Below, in pieces: positions 14,753 to 23,818 of a stretch of 44,399 nt of DNA. The notes below the pieces were generated by a model. It was not told where the DNA came from. It did no database searches and saw only the letters and a list, made by a program, of their open reading frames with translations. A program made the translations under genes and the position numbers. Every line of letters starts with the position of its first letter. Within the stretch, counting starts at the first letter, position 1. The stretch comes from a virus, in the IMG/VR virus record IMGVR_UViG_3300042934_001332, positions 1-44,399 of that record; one strand, 5' to 3'.

Positions 14753-15037
14753 GTGATTGAGTTTATGGCTAGGTTTCCAGAAGTATATCGAAAGAAAGCT
14801 TGGAAGAAAGTAAGAAAAACTGTTATCCGGAGGGCAAACGGTCTATGTGAAAAATGCTATCCTAAGGAAATGAAGCGGGGGATAGAGGTAGACCATGTGA
14901 TAGAGTTGACAGAAGAGAACAAGGATAAATGGGAAATAGCATATAATCCAGATAATCTACAACTATTATGCACCGATTGCCATAACCATAAACATGATAG
15001 AAGCATAGGTTTACAAAATTTCATAACCCCCCCATAA
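14753..15037 (+). CDS. HNH endonuclease next to terminase
   Basis: A 94-aa protein (GTG 14753; 90 aa if ATG 14765 is used, and neither start has a strong site). 'CEKCYPKEMKRGIEVDHVIELTEENKDKW...NPDNLQLLCTDCHNHKH' is a full HNH motif with two CxxC zinc knuckles. HNH proteins at this position cooperate with the large terminase in cos-site cleavage in HK97-like phages, so this prophage is probably a cos phage. The small terminase gene follows. Confidence 0.88.
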   Translation: MIEFMARFPEVYRKKAWKKVRKTVIRRANGLCEKCYPKEMKRGIEVDHVIELTEENKDKWEIAYNPDNLQLLCTDCHNHKHDRSIGLQNFITPP

Positions 15038-15135
15038 GCTAAAAACATTGGGGCACAACGAACACCGTAGAGGGAAGATTTCATTTCACTCGAGGGTTGT
15101 TTGCATAGGGGGTGTGGTAGAGGGAGGTTGAAAAG

Positions 15136-15537
15136 TTGAGCGGAGATAATCAGAATTCAAAAGAATTGACTAAAGAAGAAAGAATTAAGAAAGAGATTCA
15201 GAAGCTTAACCGGTTATTCAAGGACATGCCAAAGAACACTAAAGATAAGGTTGCTTCACTCATCAAGAATGCAGCCTTCATGACAATAACTCTAGAGGAC
15301 TTGCAAGATACCATAAATAGTGAGGGTGCTGTTTCAGAATATCAAAATGGAGAATTCCAATGGGGTACTAAGAAATCACCAGAGGTTGAGATATATAATG
15401 CCATGATCAAAAACCATATGGGTATTATGAAGCAGCTTACCGATCTTGTGCCCAAGGAAGAGCCATTGCCCCCAAAGAAGGATGATCCTCTCGCAAAAAT
15501 AATTGGTCGTGAGAAGAATGACAAAAAAGCTGTTTAA
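15136..15537 (+). CDS. terS: Terminase small subunit (P27-like)
   Basis: A 133-aa protein with TTG start behind GGGAGG. It is helical, with a middle region 'AAFMTITLEDLQDTINSEG' and 'SPEVEIYNAMIKNHMGIMKQLTDLVPKE' that fits P27-type small subunits, which recognise phage DNA for packaging. It overlaps the large subunit gene by 20 bp. The identification leans on position as well as sequence. Confidence 0.8.
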   Translation: MSGDNQNSKELTKEERIKKEIQKLNRLFKDMPKNTKDKVASLIKNAAFMTITLEDLQDTINSEGAVSEYQNGEFQWGTKKSPEVEIYNAMIKNHMGIMKQLTDLVPKEEPLPPKKDDPLAKIIGREKNDKKAV

Positions 15538-17254
15538 TGTACCTCAATATATTAAAGATTGGCATGACTATGTAGAAGCAGAACCTCAGAATCATGGCAA
15601 GGATATAAAGCTTCTCAAGAAGATGATTGAAAAGCTCCTAAGGAGCAGAGATGTGTTTTATGATGACACTGATGTTGAAGCTTTTGTTGATTTCTGCAAG
15701 CTTGTAAAACACCGAGAAGGAAGATGGGCAGGGCAGCCCCTAATACTTAGTATAGAACAGAGATATATTGCAGCTTGTGTATTCGGCTTTAAGATATTTG
15801 ATACTGAATTAAAAATGGACATTAGATACTTCAAGGAGCTTGCTTTATTTGTGAGTAGGAAATGGGGGAAATCAACCTTCGTATCTGCTATTGCCGATTT
15901 TATGCTGATGTGTGATAGAGAGCCTGCTGCTCAGGTATGGTGCCTTGCTACTCAAAAGCAACAGGCAAGCATAGTTTATGAGGCAGCTAAGAATTTTGCA
16001 CTTGGAAGTGAAGCTTTAAGGCCGCATGTAAAGACCAGGAGAGATAAGGACAATTCTGAGATATTCTTATTTCCAGCCGGAAATAGCTACATGAAGGCAG
16101 GCAGCAAGAACAGTAATGCACAAGACGGATTGAATCCTCATTGTGTAGTTATTGACGAGCTCCACGCAATCAAGGACAGAAACACATATGATGTATTCTC
16201 ATCTGCGATGGGAGCCAGGACACAACCACTTATATTCATCATAAGTACCTTTGGTTTTAACCGTGAAGGAATTTTTGACAGCATCCTTGAAAGATGCCAG
16301 AACAAACTGAAAGGCAAGAGTCAGGAAAGACTATTGCCGGTTATATTCAGGATTGATGATAATGATAAACCAGAAGATAGGAAGTGTTGGGTAAAAGCTA
16401 ATCCAGGACTAATAGAGGCTAGACCTACAATGAGTTATCTGGAAGGTGAATTTCAGAAGGCCTTGGAAGATCCTGCACAGTTGCCTTCTTTCTTATGTAA
16501 GCACCTTAATCGAGCAAGCTCAGCAAGCGTAGTATACTTTGATTTATCTGTAGTTGATAAATGCACTATTGATATGTCGGAGGACATGATAAGAAACATG
16601 TATGCTGTAGGCGGTTCAGACTTGGCCGAAACTACAGACTTATGTACTTCATCTGCCTTAGTTCCACACAATGGAAAACTGTATCTATTCCAGAAGTATT
16701 TTATAGCACGGTCCCGAATTGAGCAAAATAGTAAGGCTGATAAGATGGCTTATGAAAGTTTTGTAAACACAGGGGCAAGCGATGGCCTTAATAATGAGCT
16801 ATTGCAAATTTGTGATGGCAGCATGGTAAACAGAAAAGATGTAGTTCAATGGTATGTTGATTTAGCTGAAAAGTACGGTGTTACATTTTGGAAGATAGGA
16901 GCAGACCGATGGCATTTTGAGGATTTTGCAGACGAAATGGAAGCGAACGGTTTTCCAAGGGAAGATAAAGAAGGCCGCGGAGTGGTTTTCCCTGTAGCAA
17001 TGGGGGCAAAGAGCCTTTCGCAGCCGATGAAGGAAACCAAATCATTGTTTGAAGATCAGATTATACAGTTTAGCAGGCATAATGGTCTGTTCCGATGGTG
17101 TACAACCAATACAGCAGCACTCATAGACAGAAACAACAATATTCAACCTGACAAGTCAAAAAGCAAGGCACGTATCGACGGATATGTGTCTTTTTTAATG
17201 GCCTATATAGCATACCAAAAAACAAAGGATATGTTTGAGGAATATCAATCTTAG
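15518..17254 (+). CDS. terL: Terminase large subunit
   Basis: A 578-aa packaging motor starting at ATG 15518. The ATPase domain shows an adenine-binding region near 'GQPLILSIEQRYI', a variant Walker A 'SRKWGKST' (about 113-120), Walker B plus catalytic Glu 'VVIDELHA' (about 210-217) and a coupling motif 'IISTFG'. The nuclease domain carries acidic residues in 'GGSDLAETTDLCT' and 'KIGADRWHFEDF', the RNase H-like centre. This is the YqaS/Terminase_1-type subgroup used by cos phages with HK97 heads. Confidence 0.95.
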   Translation: MTKKLFNVPQYIKDWHDYVEAEPQNHGKDIKLLKKMIEKLLRSRDVFYDDTDVEAFVDFCKLVKHREGRWAGQPLILSIEQRYIAACVFGFKIFDTELKMDIRYFKELALFVSRKWGKSTFVSAIADFMLMCDREPAAQVWCLATQKQQASIVYEAAKNFALGSEALRPHVKTRRDKDNSEIFLFPAGNSYMKAGSKNSNAQDGLNPHCVVIDELHAIKDRNTYDVFSSAMGARTQPLIFIISTFGFNREGIFDSILERCQNKLKGKSQERLLPVIFRIDDNDKPEDRKCWVKANPGLIEARPTMSYLEGEFQKALEDPAQLPSFLCKHLNRASSASVVYFDLSVVDKCTIDMSEDMIRNMYAVGGSDLAETTDLCTSSALVPHNGKLYLFQKYFIARSRIEQNSKADKMAYESFVNTGASDGLNNELLQICDGSMVNRKDVVQWYVDLAEKYGVTFWKIGADRWHFEDFADEMEANGFPREDKEGRGVVFPVAMGAKSLSQPMKETKSLFEDQIIQFSRHNGLFRWCTTNTAALIDRNNNIQPDKSKSKARIDGYVSFLMAYIAYQKTKDMFEEYQS

Positions 17255-17269
17255 AAAGGTGGCGAGAAA

Positions 17270-18490
17270 GTGGGATTCATTCAGTATGTGGCTGATTACT
17301 TCAAGAAAGATAAACTTACAGCTACCAAGCTGGTCAATCTATTGAACCAGGGCACACCACTAATAAGCCTGGGGAAGGACATTTATAATATTCCTGAAGT
17401 AAGGACAGCAATCAATTTTATAGCCGAGAAGGTCGGCAGTATTCCATTCTATCACATTCGAGCAGACACCGAGGGGAATATAGAGATGGTCAATGACAGC
17501 TACACTTATGTATTAAAGGTAAGAACAAACCCTTACCAAGGTCCGCAGGTGTTCTGGACACATGTGATTACAAAGCTATTACTTACAAACAACAGTTTTA
17601 TTATGCCGGACTGGGACGATAAAGGGAATCTTAAAGCATTGTACCCATTACCATTCGGCAACAATTTCGAGTTCACTCAGGATGAGAACGGTAAGCTGAT
17701 CATAGTTTTTATCGCTGATAAAACCTATCCATTTTACTATGACGATATTATCCATTTGCAGCGCTTTCCGACCACTAAAGGCGGCGCCAAACAACAAGCA
17801 ACTGGAAATTACGTGCAGATTGTTAACACGATGCAAGCTCAGGCTGTAAAGGACAGTGAAACATCAGGAAGGATTGCAGCATTACTCCAAGTAAAATCGC
17901 AACTAAAAGGCGCTGACATGAAGAAAAAATTGGAGGAATTCAAGGATCTGTTCTTAAATGCAGAAAACACAACTGGCTTCGGAATGATTGGTGCTGAGTA
18001 TGAAGTTCATAACTTGGATATGAAAATCAATCCGTTGGATATAAAGCTTTTAGATGACATTACAAGAAAACTATATAACTACTTTGGTGTAAGTTATGAA
18101 ATTATTAATGGAACTGCTAATGAACTTCAATATGAGCAGTTTATCGATGGTTCAATTAAACCGCCTGTTTATCAGATAGAAGAAGAGCTGACATATAAGC
18201 TTTTCAGCAGCAAAGAGATATCACATAACAATATGATACAGGCAGAATTAATTGATTTGGAGATAAGCACATTGTCAGCAAAGACGTCTTTTTACAAGGA
18301 AATGGTCTATGGCACGATCATGAATCGTAATGAGATTAGAAAACGGCTTAGAATTCCAAAAGGACCGCCAGAGCTGGACAAGTTCCTGGAAAATAAAAAC
18401 TTTCAAGTACTTCAAGCAGGCAGTTATATAGTTGAAGGAGGTGTAGAGAAATATGCAGAGGGAAAAGCAAACAGTGCCGGATCTGAATAG
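17270..18490 (+). CDS. Portal protein (HK97 family)
   Basis: A 406-aa protein with GTG start after AAAGGTGG. 'EVRTAINFIAEKVGSIPFYHI', 'LKVRTNPYQGPQVFWTHVITKLLLTNNSFI' and 'YNYFGVSYEIING' are hallmarks of the HK97-type portal. The dodecameric ring sits at one capsid vertex, docks the terminase and threads DNA. It overlaps the protease gene by 38 bp. Confidence 0.93.
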   Translation: MGFIQYVADYFKKDKLTATKLVNLLNQGTPLISLGKDIYNIPEVRTAINFIAEKVGSIPFYHIRADTEGNIEMVNDSYTYVLKVRTNPYQGPQVFWTHVITKLLLTNNSFIMPDWDDKGNLKALYPLPFGNNFEFTQDENGKLIIVFIADKTYPFYYDDIIHLQRFPTTKGGAKQQATGNYVQIVNTMQAQAVKDSETSGRIAALLQVKSQLKGADMKKKLEEFKDLFLNAENTTGFGMIGAEYEVHNLDMKINPLDIKLLDDITRKLYNYFGVSYEIINGTANELQYEQFIDGSIKPPVYQIEEELTYKLFSSKEISHNNMIQAELIDLEISTLSAKTSFYKEMVYGTIMNRNEIRKRLRIPKGPPELDKFLENKNFQVLQAGSYIVEGGVEKYAEGKANSAGSE

Positions 18491-19085
18491 AAGATCGATA
18501 AGATTCGAGTCGCCAGAGCACAACTTCAGAGCAGTTACTGAAGAGGTTGATGGGGCAATGGTTAGAAAGATAAGAGGCTATGCGTTATTGTTTGACATGT
18601 TGGGCACTCCTTGGCTTGGCAGTGTATGGAAAGAAAAAATTGATAAAACTGCACTGACAGAGACAAAGCTCGCCGGAACCTATGGCTTGATAAATCATGA
18701 CTCAACTTGGGTCTTAGGCAAGGCTGGTAAGAACATGACACTGACAGTTGATAAGATAGGCTTATTCATTGAAATTATCCTTGGGAACACCTGGATTGAT
18801 GATTATGCCTATGACAGAGTAGAAAAAGAAATTATGGATGGGATGTCATTCTGGTTTGACAGTAAGACCATGATTGCTTCAGATTATGAAAACAAGATCG
18901 ATACCATCGTAAAGATCAATGAAATTTACGAGGTTTCATTATTGCCATTCCCAGCTTATCCTCAGGCAGTGGTTGTGGCGCAGGAAGAACAAAGAAGTCT
19001 TGAAACGGTTGTAGAAGAGGAAGTGAAAGAACAGGATGAACTTGAAAAAGCAAATGCTTTATTGAATTTAGAATTGGAGGGATAG
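18453..19085 (+). CDS. HK97-type prohead protease
   Basis: A 210-aa protein with GGAGGTG before ATG 18453. 'RGYALLFD', 'GLINHDSTWVLGK' and 'EVSLLPFPAYPQAVV' carry the His and Ser of the S78/U35 serine-protease fold. It should cleave the N-terminal delta domain of the capsid protein and scaffold during maturation. The C-terminal 40 aa are acidic. Confidence 0.9.
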   Translation: MQREKQTVPDLNRRSIRFESPEHNFRAVTEEVDGAMVRKIRGYALLFDMLGTPWLGSVWKEKIDKTALTETKLAGTYGLINHDSTWVLGKAGKNMTLTVDKIGLFIEIILGNTWIDDYAYDRVEKEIMDGMSFWFDSKTMIASDYENKIDTIVKINEIYEVSLLPFPAYPQAVVVAQEEQRSLETVVEEEVKEQDELEKANALLNLELEG

Positions 19086-19086
19086 T

Positions 19087-20295
19087 ATGCATTCACAAAA
19101 AGAAATAGCAGAATTCAAGAGGGAGCTTTCTGAGTTAGAACAACAAAGAAATGCACTGAAAGAAGAAATCAAGAACAAAAGGGATGGAATGGCAGCAAAG
19201 GAAATTACAGAAAAGACAGAGCAGCTGAGAAAGATGAATCAAGACATCGATGCGCTGAAAGTAAACATTGATGCTGCGCCTGAACCACAATATAGAGGAG
19301 GAATGTCCAATATGAAAATCAATGAGCTTACACAAGAGAATTTCAGAACTAGTGATCAATATAGAGATGCGTTCTACAGAAGCTTTATAAACAAGAGTAT
19401 AGCCCAAGATGACATGCAGATCATGGAAATGGGTAAGCGTGCAATTACAGATATGAATGGCGGTAGCGTTCAAAGTGGTGCAGCTTATCTCGTACCTACA
19501 ACTACATTAAACCAGATAGCATCCATTATCGCAAAGTATGGACAAGTATATGCAGCAATTACAAAGTACGGCTTTACTGGCGATGTTACCCTTCCAATTG
19601 GTACAGCAGGAGCCCCTACAGTAAACGGATCAGGAGTGGCAGAATTAAACTTCACATTCACTGAAGCGAAGATAGGACAGGCAGCTGTTGTTGCTACAAT
19701 CACTGTAAAGAACCTGCTGCTTAAGAACAGCATTCCAGCTCTGGAACAATATCTTGCAGCTGAGATGGGTAAATATATCGGTACTTACCTTGATAATGCA
19801 GTAATCAACGGCGACGGAGCTTCATTTGCGGGTATACTTCCAGCAATTACAGCAAACCCAACTGAAAAGCAAGAGTATTCAGAAATGGACTGGGATACCC
19901 TGATGGATATTGAAGCAGACGTTGACAGCCCATATGGTGACGATGGCATATTTATCATGAGAAGAAAGACATTCTTCAATAGATTCAGAAAGATGAAGGA
20001 TGATGCAGGTCTTCCAATAACAACAAATGTTCCGGTAGTAACAGGTAACGGCAAGACACAATTCTTCCTGGATGGACACCCAGTAATATTCACAAATGCA
20101 ATGGTTGTAGACGACATCCTCTTTGGTGATATAAAGCAGTACATCGTCAACGAGTCCCAAGAAATTCAAATTGATACTTCAAGTGAAGCTGGCTTTGCAA
20201 AGGATGAAACGATGTGGAGAGGTAAAGTGTACAGCGGTGGAACTCCTATGTTTGCAAAGACTACATTCACCTATTGGGGATATTCAGCAACTTAA
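19087..20295 (+). CDS. Major capsid protein (HK97 fold)
   Basis: A 402-aa protein. Residues 1-65 form a charged coiled coil (delta/scaffold domain), then a flexible part, then the HK97 core from about residue 100 ('SGAAYLVPTTTLNQIASIIAKYG', 'AEMGKYIGTYLDNAVINGDGASFAGILPAI', 'GDIKQYIVNESQEIQID'). The protease upstream would remove the first ~75-100 aa. An in-frame ATG pair at 19303/19312 (Met73/Met76) follows a GAGGAGG sequence, so an internal start is conceivable. A terminator-like hairpin follows. Confidence 0.95.
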   Translation: MHSQKEIAEFKRELSELEQQRNALKEEIKNKRDGMAAKEITEKTEQLRKMNQDIDALKVNIDAAPEPQYRGGMSNMKINELTQENFRTSDQYRDAFYRSFINKSIAQDDMQIMEMGKRAITDMNGGSVQSGAAYLVPTTTLNQIASIIAKYGQVYAAITKYGFTGDVTLPIGTAGAPTVNGSGVAELNFTFTEAKIGQAAVVATITVKNLLLKNSIPALEQYLAAEMGKYIGTYLDNAVINGDGASFAGILPAITANPTEKQEYSEMDWDTLMDIEADVDSPYGDDGIFIMRRKTFFNRFRKMKDDAGLPITTNVPVVTGNGKTQFFLDGHPVIFTNAMVVDDILFGDIKQYIVNESQEIQIDTSSEAGFAKDETMWRGKVYSGGTPMFAKTTFTYWGYSAT

Positions 20296-20302
20296 TAACC
20301 AT

Positions 20303-20330
20303 GAGGGCTTCGGCCCTCTTTAATTTATTT
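20303..20330 (+). terminator. Hairpin after the capsid gene
   Basis: GAGGGC-TTCG-GCCCTC followed by TTTAATTTATTT. A UUCG tetraloop makes this a very stable hairpin; in mid-operon it may stabilise the abundant capsid mRNA or attenuate downstream expression. Confidence 0.8.
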
Positions 20331-20343
20331 GGAGGTGTAGAAA

Positions 20344-20700
20344 TTGAGTAAGCGTAAAGAAAAAGAGATTATTGAAACTGTTAAAGAGTTAACAGATATT
20401 ATAGTTGTTCAAGCCAAACGTCCTTTGACAGAGGCAGAACATGAGATGATCAGCAATAAATTAAAGCTCGAGCAAGAAGCAACAGGGATTAAGATCGTAT
20501 TGATTCCATACTCAGTAGAGCTGGAAAAAGACTCTGAAGATGATTCAAAGGTACCTGAAGAGATTCTTGCAGAGCTTGAAGAGTTGCGCAAGTTTAAGCA
20601 AGATGCTGACGAAGAGCTTGAAGAACTGCGTAAGTTCAAACTGGACATAGAAGAAAAAAAGCAAACAAGCACTGGAGACGGCACCAAAGAAGGTGAATAG
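20344..20700 (+). CDS. Coiled-coil protein with 14-aa repeats
   Basis: A 118-aa acidic helical protein, TTG start behind GGAGGTG. The C-terminal half holds two near-identical 14-residue units, 'ELEELRKFKQDADE' and 'ELEELRKFKLDIEE', encoded by a 42-bp DNA repeat (from about 20572 and 20614). No family recognised. The place between capsid and connector suggests a head-associated or decoration role. Confidence 0.65.
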   Translation: MSKRKEKEIIETVKELTDIIVVQAKRPLTEAEHEMISNKLKLEQEATGIKIVLIPYSVELEKDSEDDSKVPEEILAELEELRKFKQDADEELEELRKFKLDIEEKKQTSTGDGTKEGE

Positions 20701-20702
20701 AC

Positions 20703-20984
20703 ATGACTATTTTAACATCACAAGAGGCGGCGGACATACTCAGGATTGAGTCGGTTAGCGATTGTCCTCAACTAAACATTATATTACCGGCGATTGATGA
20801 ATTCATCAAAACCGGTACAGGCAAAGACTTTAGCGTTGACCCTATTGATCCTATCGCTAAAATGGCGGCATCCATGCTTCTGGTTCAATGGTTTGAAAAC
20901 CCGGCTATGATAGGCAAGGAAGATAATCTTCATTATGGACTCGTTAATTTGCTGACTCAACTTCAAGCAAAGGCTTTGCCTTAA
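20703..20984 (+). CDS. Head-tail connector protein (gp6-like)
   Basis: A 93-aa protein. 'ILTSQEAADILRIESVSDCPQLNIILPAIDEFIKTGTGKDF...MAASMLLVQWFENPAMIG' matches the gp6/YqbG DNA-packaging connector family, which forms a ring below the portal. The position directly before the head-closure gene supports it. Confidence 0.85.
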   Translation: MTILTSQEAADILRIESVSDCPQLNIILPAIDEFIKTGTGKDFSVDPIDPIAKMAASMLLVQWFENPAMIGKEDNLHYGLVNLLTQLQAKALP

Positions 20985-21001
20985 GAAAGTGGTGATGTAA
21001 G

Positions 21002-21331
21002 ATGAACCCGGCAGAGTTAAGAAATAGAATCGAGGTATGGGGAAAAGTAGAGTTCGAAAACGAACTAATGGAAACTGATTATAGATATGAGAAGCTAAAG
21101 ACCATTTGGGCAGCTATAATACCACAGACAGGAAGCTTGCAGAAACAACAGGGCAACAGTATCTTATCCAAGGTGACTCATAAAATCATCGTCAGGTATG
21201 AGTCAGGAAAAGATATCACTCAGGATATGTACATCAAATTCAAAGGCAAGCGATTCAATATAAGCTATATCCTCAACCCATATTTTAAAAATGAAAGCCT
21301 AGAGCTGTTTTGTGAGGATGTGATTGAATAA
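21002..21331 (+). CDS. Head closure (head-tail adaptor) protein
   Basis: A 109-aa protein. 'MNPAELRNRIEVWGK', 'IWAAIIPQTGS' and 'HKIIVRYESGKDITQDMYIKFKGKRFNISYILNP' are typical of the SPP1 gp16/HK97 gp7-like adaptor family. It plugs the connector after packaging. ATG 21002 follows AAAGTGGTGATG, and its stop overlaps the next start (TAATG). Confidence 0.9.
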   Translation: MNPAELRNRIEVWGKVEFENELMETDYRYEKLKTIWAAIIPQTGSLQKQQGNSILSKVTHKIIVRYESGKDITQDMYIKFKGKRFNISYILNPYFKNESLELFCEDVIE

Positions 21332-21762
21332 TGAAAGATGGTTTTGACATCACAGAATTAACAAACTATGAAAAGAAAATGATCATGTTGGCCAATGAAA
21401 AAATGCCAAAAGAATCAAAAAAATTTCTCAAGACTGAAGGTGGGAAGCTTAGAAAGCTGACATTGCAAAAAGCAAAGCAATCAGTGAAAAAAGGCCAAGG
21501 AAACTTGTTCAAAGGCATCAAGGTCGGCAAAGTCTATATATACAAAGGCAATGGCGGACAAAGTATCAGAGTCTATGGAGGGAAACCGGCATATCATATG
21601 CACTTGCTGGAACATGGTCACAGACAAGTCACTGAGGATGGCAAAGAAATTGGATTTGTCAAAGGCAGCCATTTCTTTGAAGCAGCTGCAAAAGAGTTTG
21701 AAGAACAATATCATTCTGATGTGCAAGATTTTGTGGATGTCATTGTTGAAAAAGGACTTTAG
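21331..21762 (+). CDS. HK97 gp10-like tail-completion protein
   Basis: A 143-aa basic protein. 'GGKPAYHMHLLEHGHRQV...GSHFFEAAAKEFEEQY' is the conserved signature of HK97 gp10-type proteins. It is coupled to the head-closure gene by a one-base overlap. Confidence 0.88.
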   Translation: MKDGFDITELTNYEKKMIMLANEKMPKESKKFLKTEGGKLRKLTLQKAKQSVKKGQGNLFKGIKVGKVYIYKGNGGQSIRVYGGKPAYHMHLLEHGHRQVTEDGKEIGFVKGSHFFEAAAKEFEEQYHSDVQDFVDVIVEKGL

Positions 21763-21773
21763 GAGGTCAACAC

Positions 21774-22244
21774 ATGGTGACACTTATTGAGATCAACAAA
21801 GCAATTGATATTAAAATAAAAGATTCATTAAAAACAACAGAGTTCAAAAGTGTGCCAATAGTTGCAGAGGATGTGTCTGAACCGATCGTTAGACCAAGTT
21901 TGAAGGTGGAGATAGACAACACCACAGACAGCAATTTTAATGCTAATTGCAAGGAAAAGAATCTTGTATGCAGAGTATATTTCTTTGCAAAAGACAAGGA
22001 CAAATACAAGCTGGACAACACCAAAATGAGAGACATATTATCCAATGCATTGTTGAGTGGAATCTATGTGAAACCAGGTTTCTTTGTACCGATTGAAAAT
22101 GTTGAATGTGAGGTTTCTGACACTGTTTTAATATGCAGCTTTGACATGTATTCTGTTGAGTTGTGGCCGGATCAGACAATCAATGATTTAGGCGAACCAA
22201 TTGAACTTATGGAAGAATTAGAATTTGAAGGGGTGATCAAATGA
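21774..22244 (+). CDS. Tail terminator protein
   Basis: A 156-aa protein. 'KLDNTKMRDILSNALLSGIYVKPGFFVPIENVECEVSDTVLICSFDMYSVELWP' and the position between gp10-like and sheath genes fit the small family (DUF6838-like) found before sheath genes in PBSX-type myophages. Start has AGGAGG; stop and next start overlap as ATGA. Confidence 0.75.
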   Translation: MVTLIEINKAIDIKIKDSLKTTEFKSVPIVAEDVSEPIVRPSLKVEIDNTTDSNFNANCKEKNLVCRVYFFAKDKDKYKLDNTKMRDILSNALLSGIYVKPGFFVPIENVECEVSDTVLICSFDMYSVELWPDQTINDLGEPIELMEELEFEGVIK

Positions 22245-23329
22245 TTACATTGCCAAGTATAGAAATTATTTTTAAACAATTGGCCGGAACACTGATTGCA
22301 AGAAGTGCAAGAGGTATTGCGATTCTTATAATCAAGGATGATACCAACACATCTTTCGCATTTAAGCTATACAACAGCATCATTGGTGCTGAAGCAGACA
22401 AGGCATTGTTTACTGCAACAAATTATCAATATATCAAAGATATATTTGATTTTGCACCATACAGAGTTGCTGTTGTTAGAATCGGCACAACCGGTGCAAT
22501 TAGTGATGCACTTGCAACCATTGAAGGAAACATCAAAACTGGATGGATCACAATTGCTGATGGCACAACCGGTGATTATGATTCATTAGCAAGTTGGATC
22601 AAGACAAAAGAAGCTGCAAGAAAATCATATAAAGCGGTCACATATAAAGTTGCTGCACCGGATTCAATGCACATTGCAAACTTTTACAATGATACAGTTG
22701 AATTTGTGGATGCTAGAGGATCAGAGACAGGCGAAAAGTATTGTCCAAGCTTGATTGGTATTTTGGCAAGTTGCAATATCAAGAGAGGTGCAACATACTT
22801 CAAGTGCAAGAACCTTAAAAGAGTTGTTGAAATGGCCGATAATGAAGCGGCTGTTGGAAGTGGAAAGTTAATTCTGATCAATGATGTTGACACTGTAAAA
22901 ATTGCACTTGGCATCAATTCTATGACAACAACAGATGGCATCACTAAAACTGAAGATATGAAGTTTATTGATACTGTTGAAGCTATCGATATGATCAATG
23001 ATGATATATCCGCAGTATTCCAAAATGAATACCTTGGAAACTACAAGAACAAATACGACAACCAGGTGTTATTCATATCCGGCGTTAACACATATTTCAA
23101 ACAATTGGCCAAAGATGATAATATCCTGGATGAAAACTATCCCAATAAGGCTGATGTGAATGTTGAAGCTCAAAGAGCTGCCTGGATAGGTGTTGGGAAG
23201 ACTGAAGCGGAGACTTGGGAGGATGCACAAGTGAAGAACAATGCATTTAAGAGAACAATGTTTTTGGCCGGTGATATAAAGATTCTTGGTGCATTGGAAA
23301 ACCTTAAATTCAACATTTCGTTATTCTAG
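22241..23329 (+). CDS. Contractile tail sheath protein
   Basis: A 362-aa protein. The N-terminal 'MITLPSIEIIFKQLAGTLIARSARGIAILIIKDD' and C-terminal 'FLAGDIKILGALENLKFNISLF' fit PBSX XkdK-type sheath proteins, and 'NEYLGNYKNKYDNQVLFISGVNTYFKQL' is also typical. It forms the contractile outer tube and makes this a myovirus. The tail tube gene follows 12 bp later. Confidence 0.93.
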   Translation: MITLPSIEIIFKQLAGTLIARSARGIAILIIKDDTNTSFAFKLYNSIIGAEADKALFTATNYQYIKDIFDFAPYRVAVVRIGTTGAISDALATIEGNIKTGWITIADGTTGDYDSLASWIKTKEAARKSYKAVTYKVAAPDSMHIANFYNDTVEFVDARGSETGEKYCPSLIGILASCNIKRGATYFKCKNLKRVVEMADNEAAVGSGKLILINDVDTVKIALGINSMTTTDGITKTEDMKFIDTVEAIDMINDDISAVFQNEYLGNYKNKYDNQVLFISGVNTYFKQLAKDDNILDENYPNKADVNVEAQRAAWIGVGKTEAETWEDAQVKNNAFKRTMFLAGDIKILGALENLKFNISLF

Positions 23330-23340
23330 GAGGTGGAAAC

Positions 23341-23760
23341 ATGGATCAAAATAAAGTATTAACAGGATCATCCGGAAATGCCTGGATTAATGGGATGCTA
23401 TTGGCTACCTTGAAGGGCATTGAATTAAAAGTCACCGGTAGTTTTGAAGAACAAAATTTCTGCGGTGACAATGCTACATACAACAAATATACCGGCTGGA
23501 ATGGTGAAGGGAATGTGAAGTTTGCAAAGGTTGACAGCACAGTGATAAAGCTGGTCGCTGATGGCTTTAAAACCGGTAATATGCCGGAAATCAAAATCAT
23601 TTCCAAGCTAACTGACAAAGCAGCCGGAAAATCTGAAAGAACGGCGGTCACAGGTGTTGTATTCACTGAATTTTTCCTTGCTAAGTATGAAGCAAAAACA
23701 TTGGTAGATGAAGAAATTCCATTGAAATTCAGTGATTATGAAGTATTAGAAACTATTTAG
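23341..23760 (+). CDS. Tail tube protein (XkdM-like)
   Basis: A 139-aa protein. 'VLTGSSGNAWINGMLLATLKGIELKVTG', 'GDNATYNKYTGWNGEGNVKFAKVDSTVIKLVADGFKTG' and 'FTEFFLAKYEAKTLVDEEIPLKFSDYEVLETI' match the XkdM/DUF2001 family, the inner tail tube. The gene is followed by a strong terminator, as expected for a highly expressed structural gene. Confidence 0.92.
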   Translation: MDQNKVLTGSSGNAWINGMLLATLKGIELKVTGSFEEQNFCGDNATYNKYTGWNGEGNVKFAKVDSTVIKLVADGFKTGNMPEIKIISKLTDKAAGKSERTAVTGVVFTEFFLAKYEAKTLVDEEIPLKFSDYEVLETI

Positions 23761-23764
23761 AGAT

Positions 23765-23795
23765 AAGCACACATCATTGTGTGCTTTTTCTTTTT
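23765..23795 (+). terminator. Terminator after the tail tube gene
   Basis: AAGCACACA-TCAT-TGTGTGCTT followed by TTTC and TTTTT. It probably lowers expression of the minor tail genes relative to sheath and tube. Confidence 0.88.
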
Positions 23796-23818
23796 CAAAC
23801 AAAATGGAGGTGTAACAA

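Noticed and set aside
19135-20169. Long minus-strand frames across the capsid gene
   Set aside because: They are antisense shadows of a well-supported HK97 capsid gene with no ribosome binding sites.
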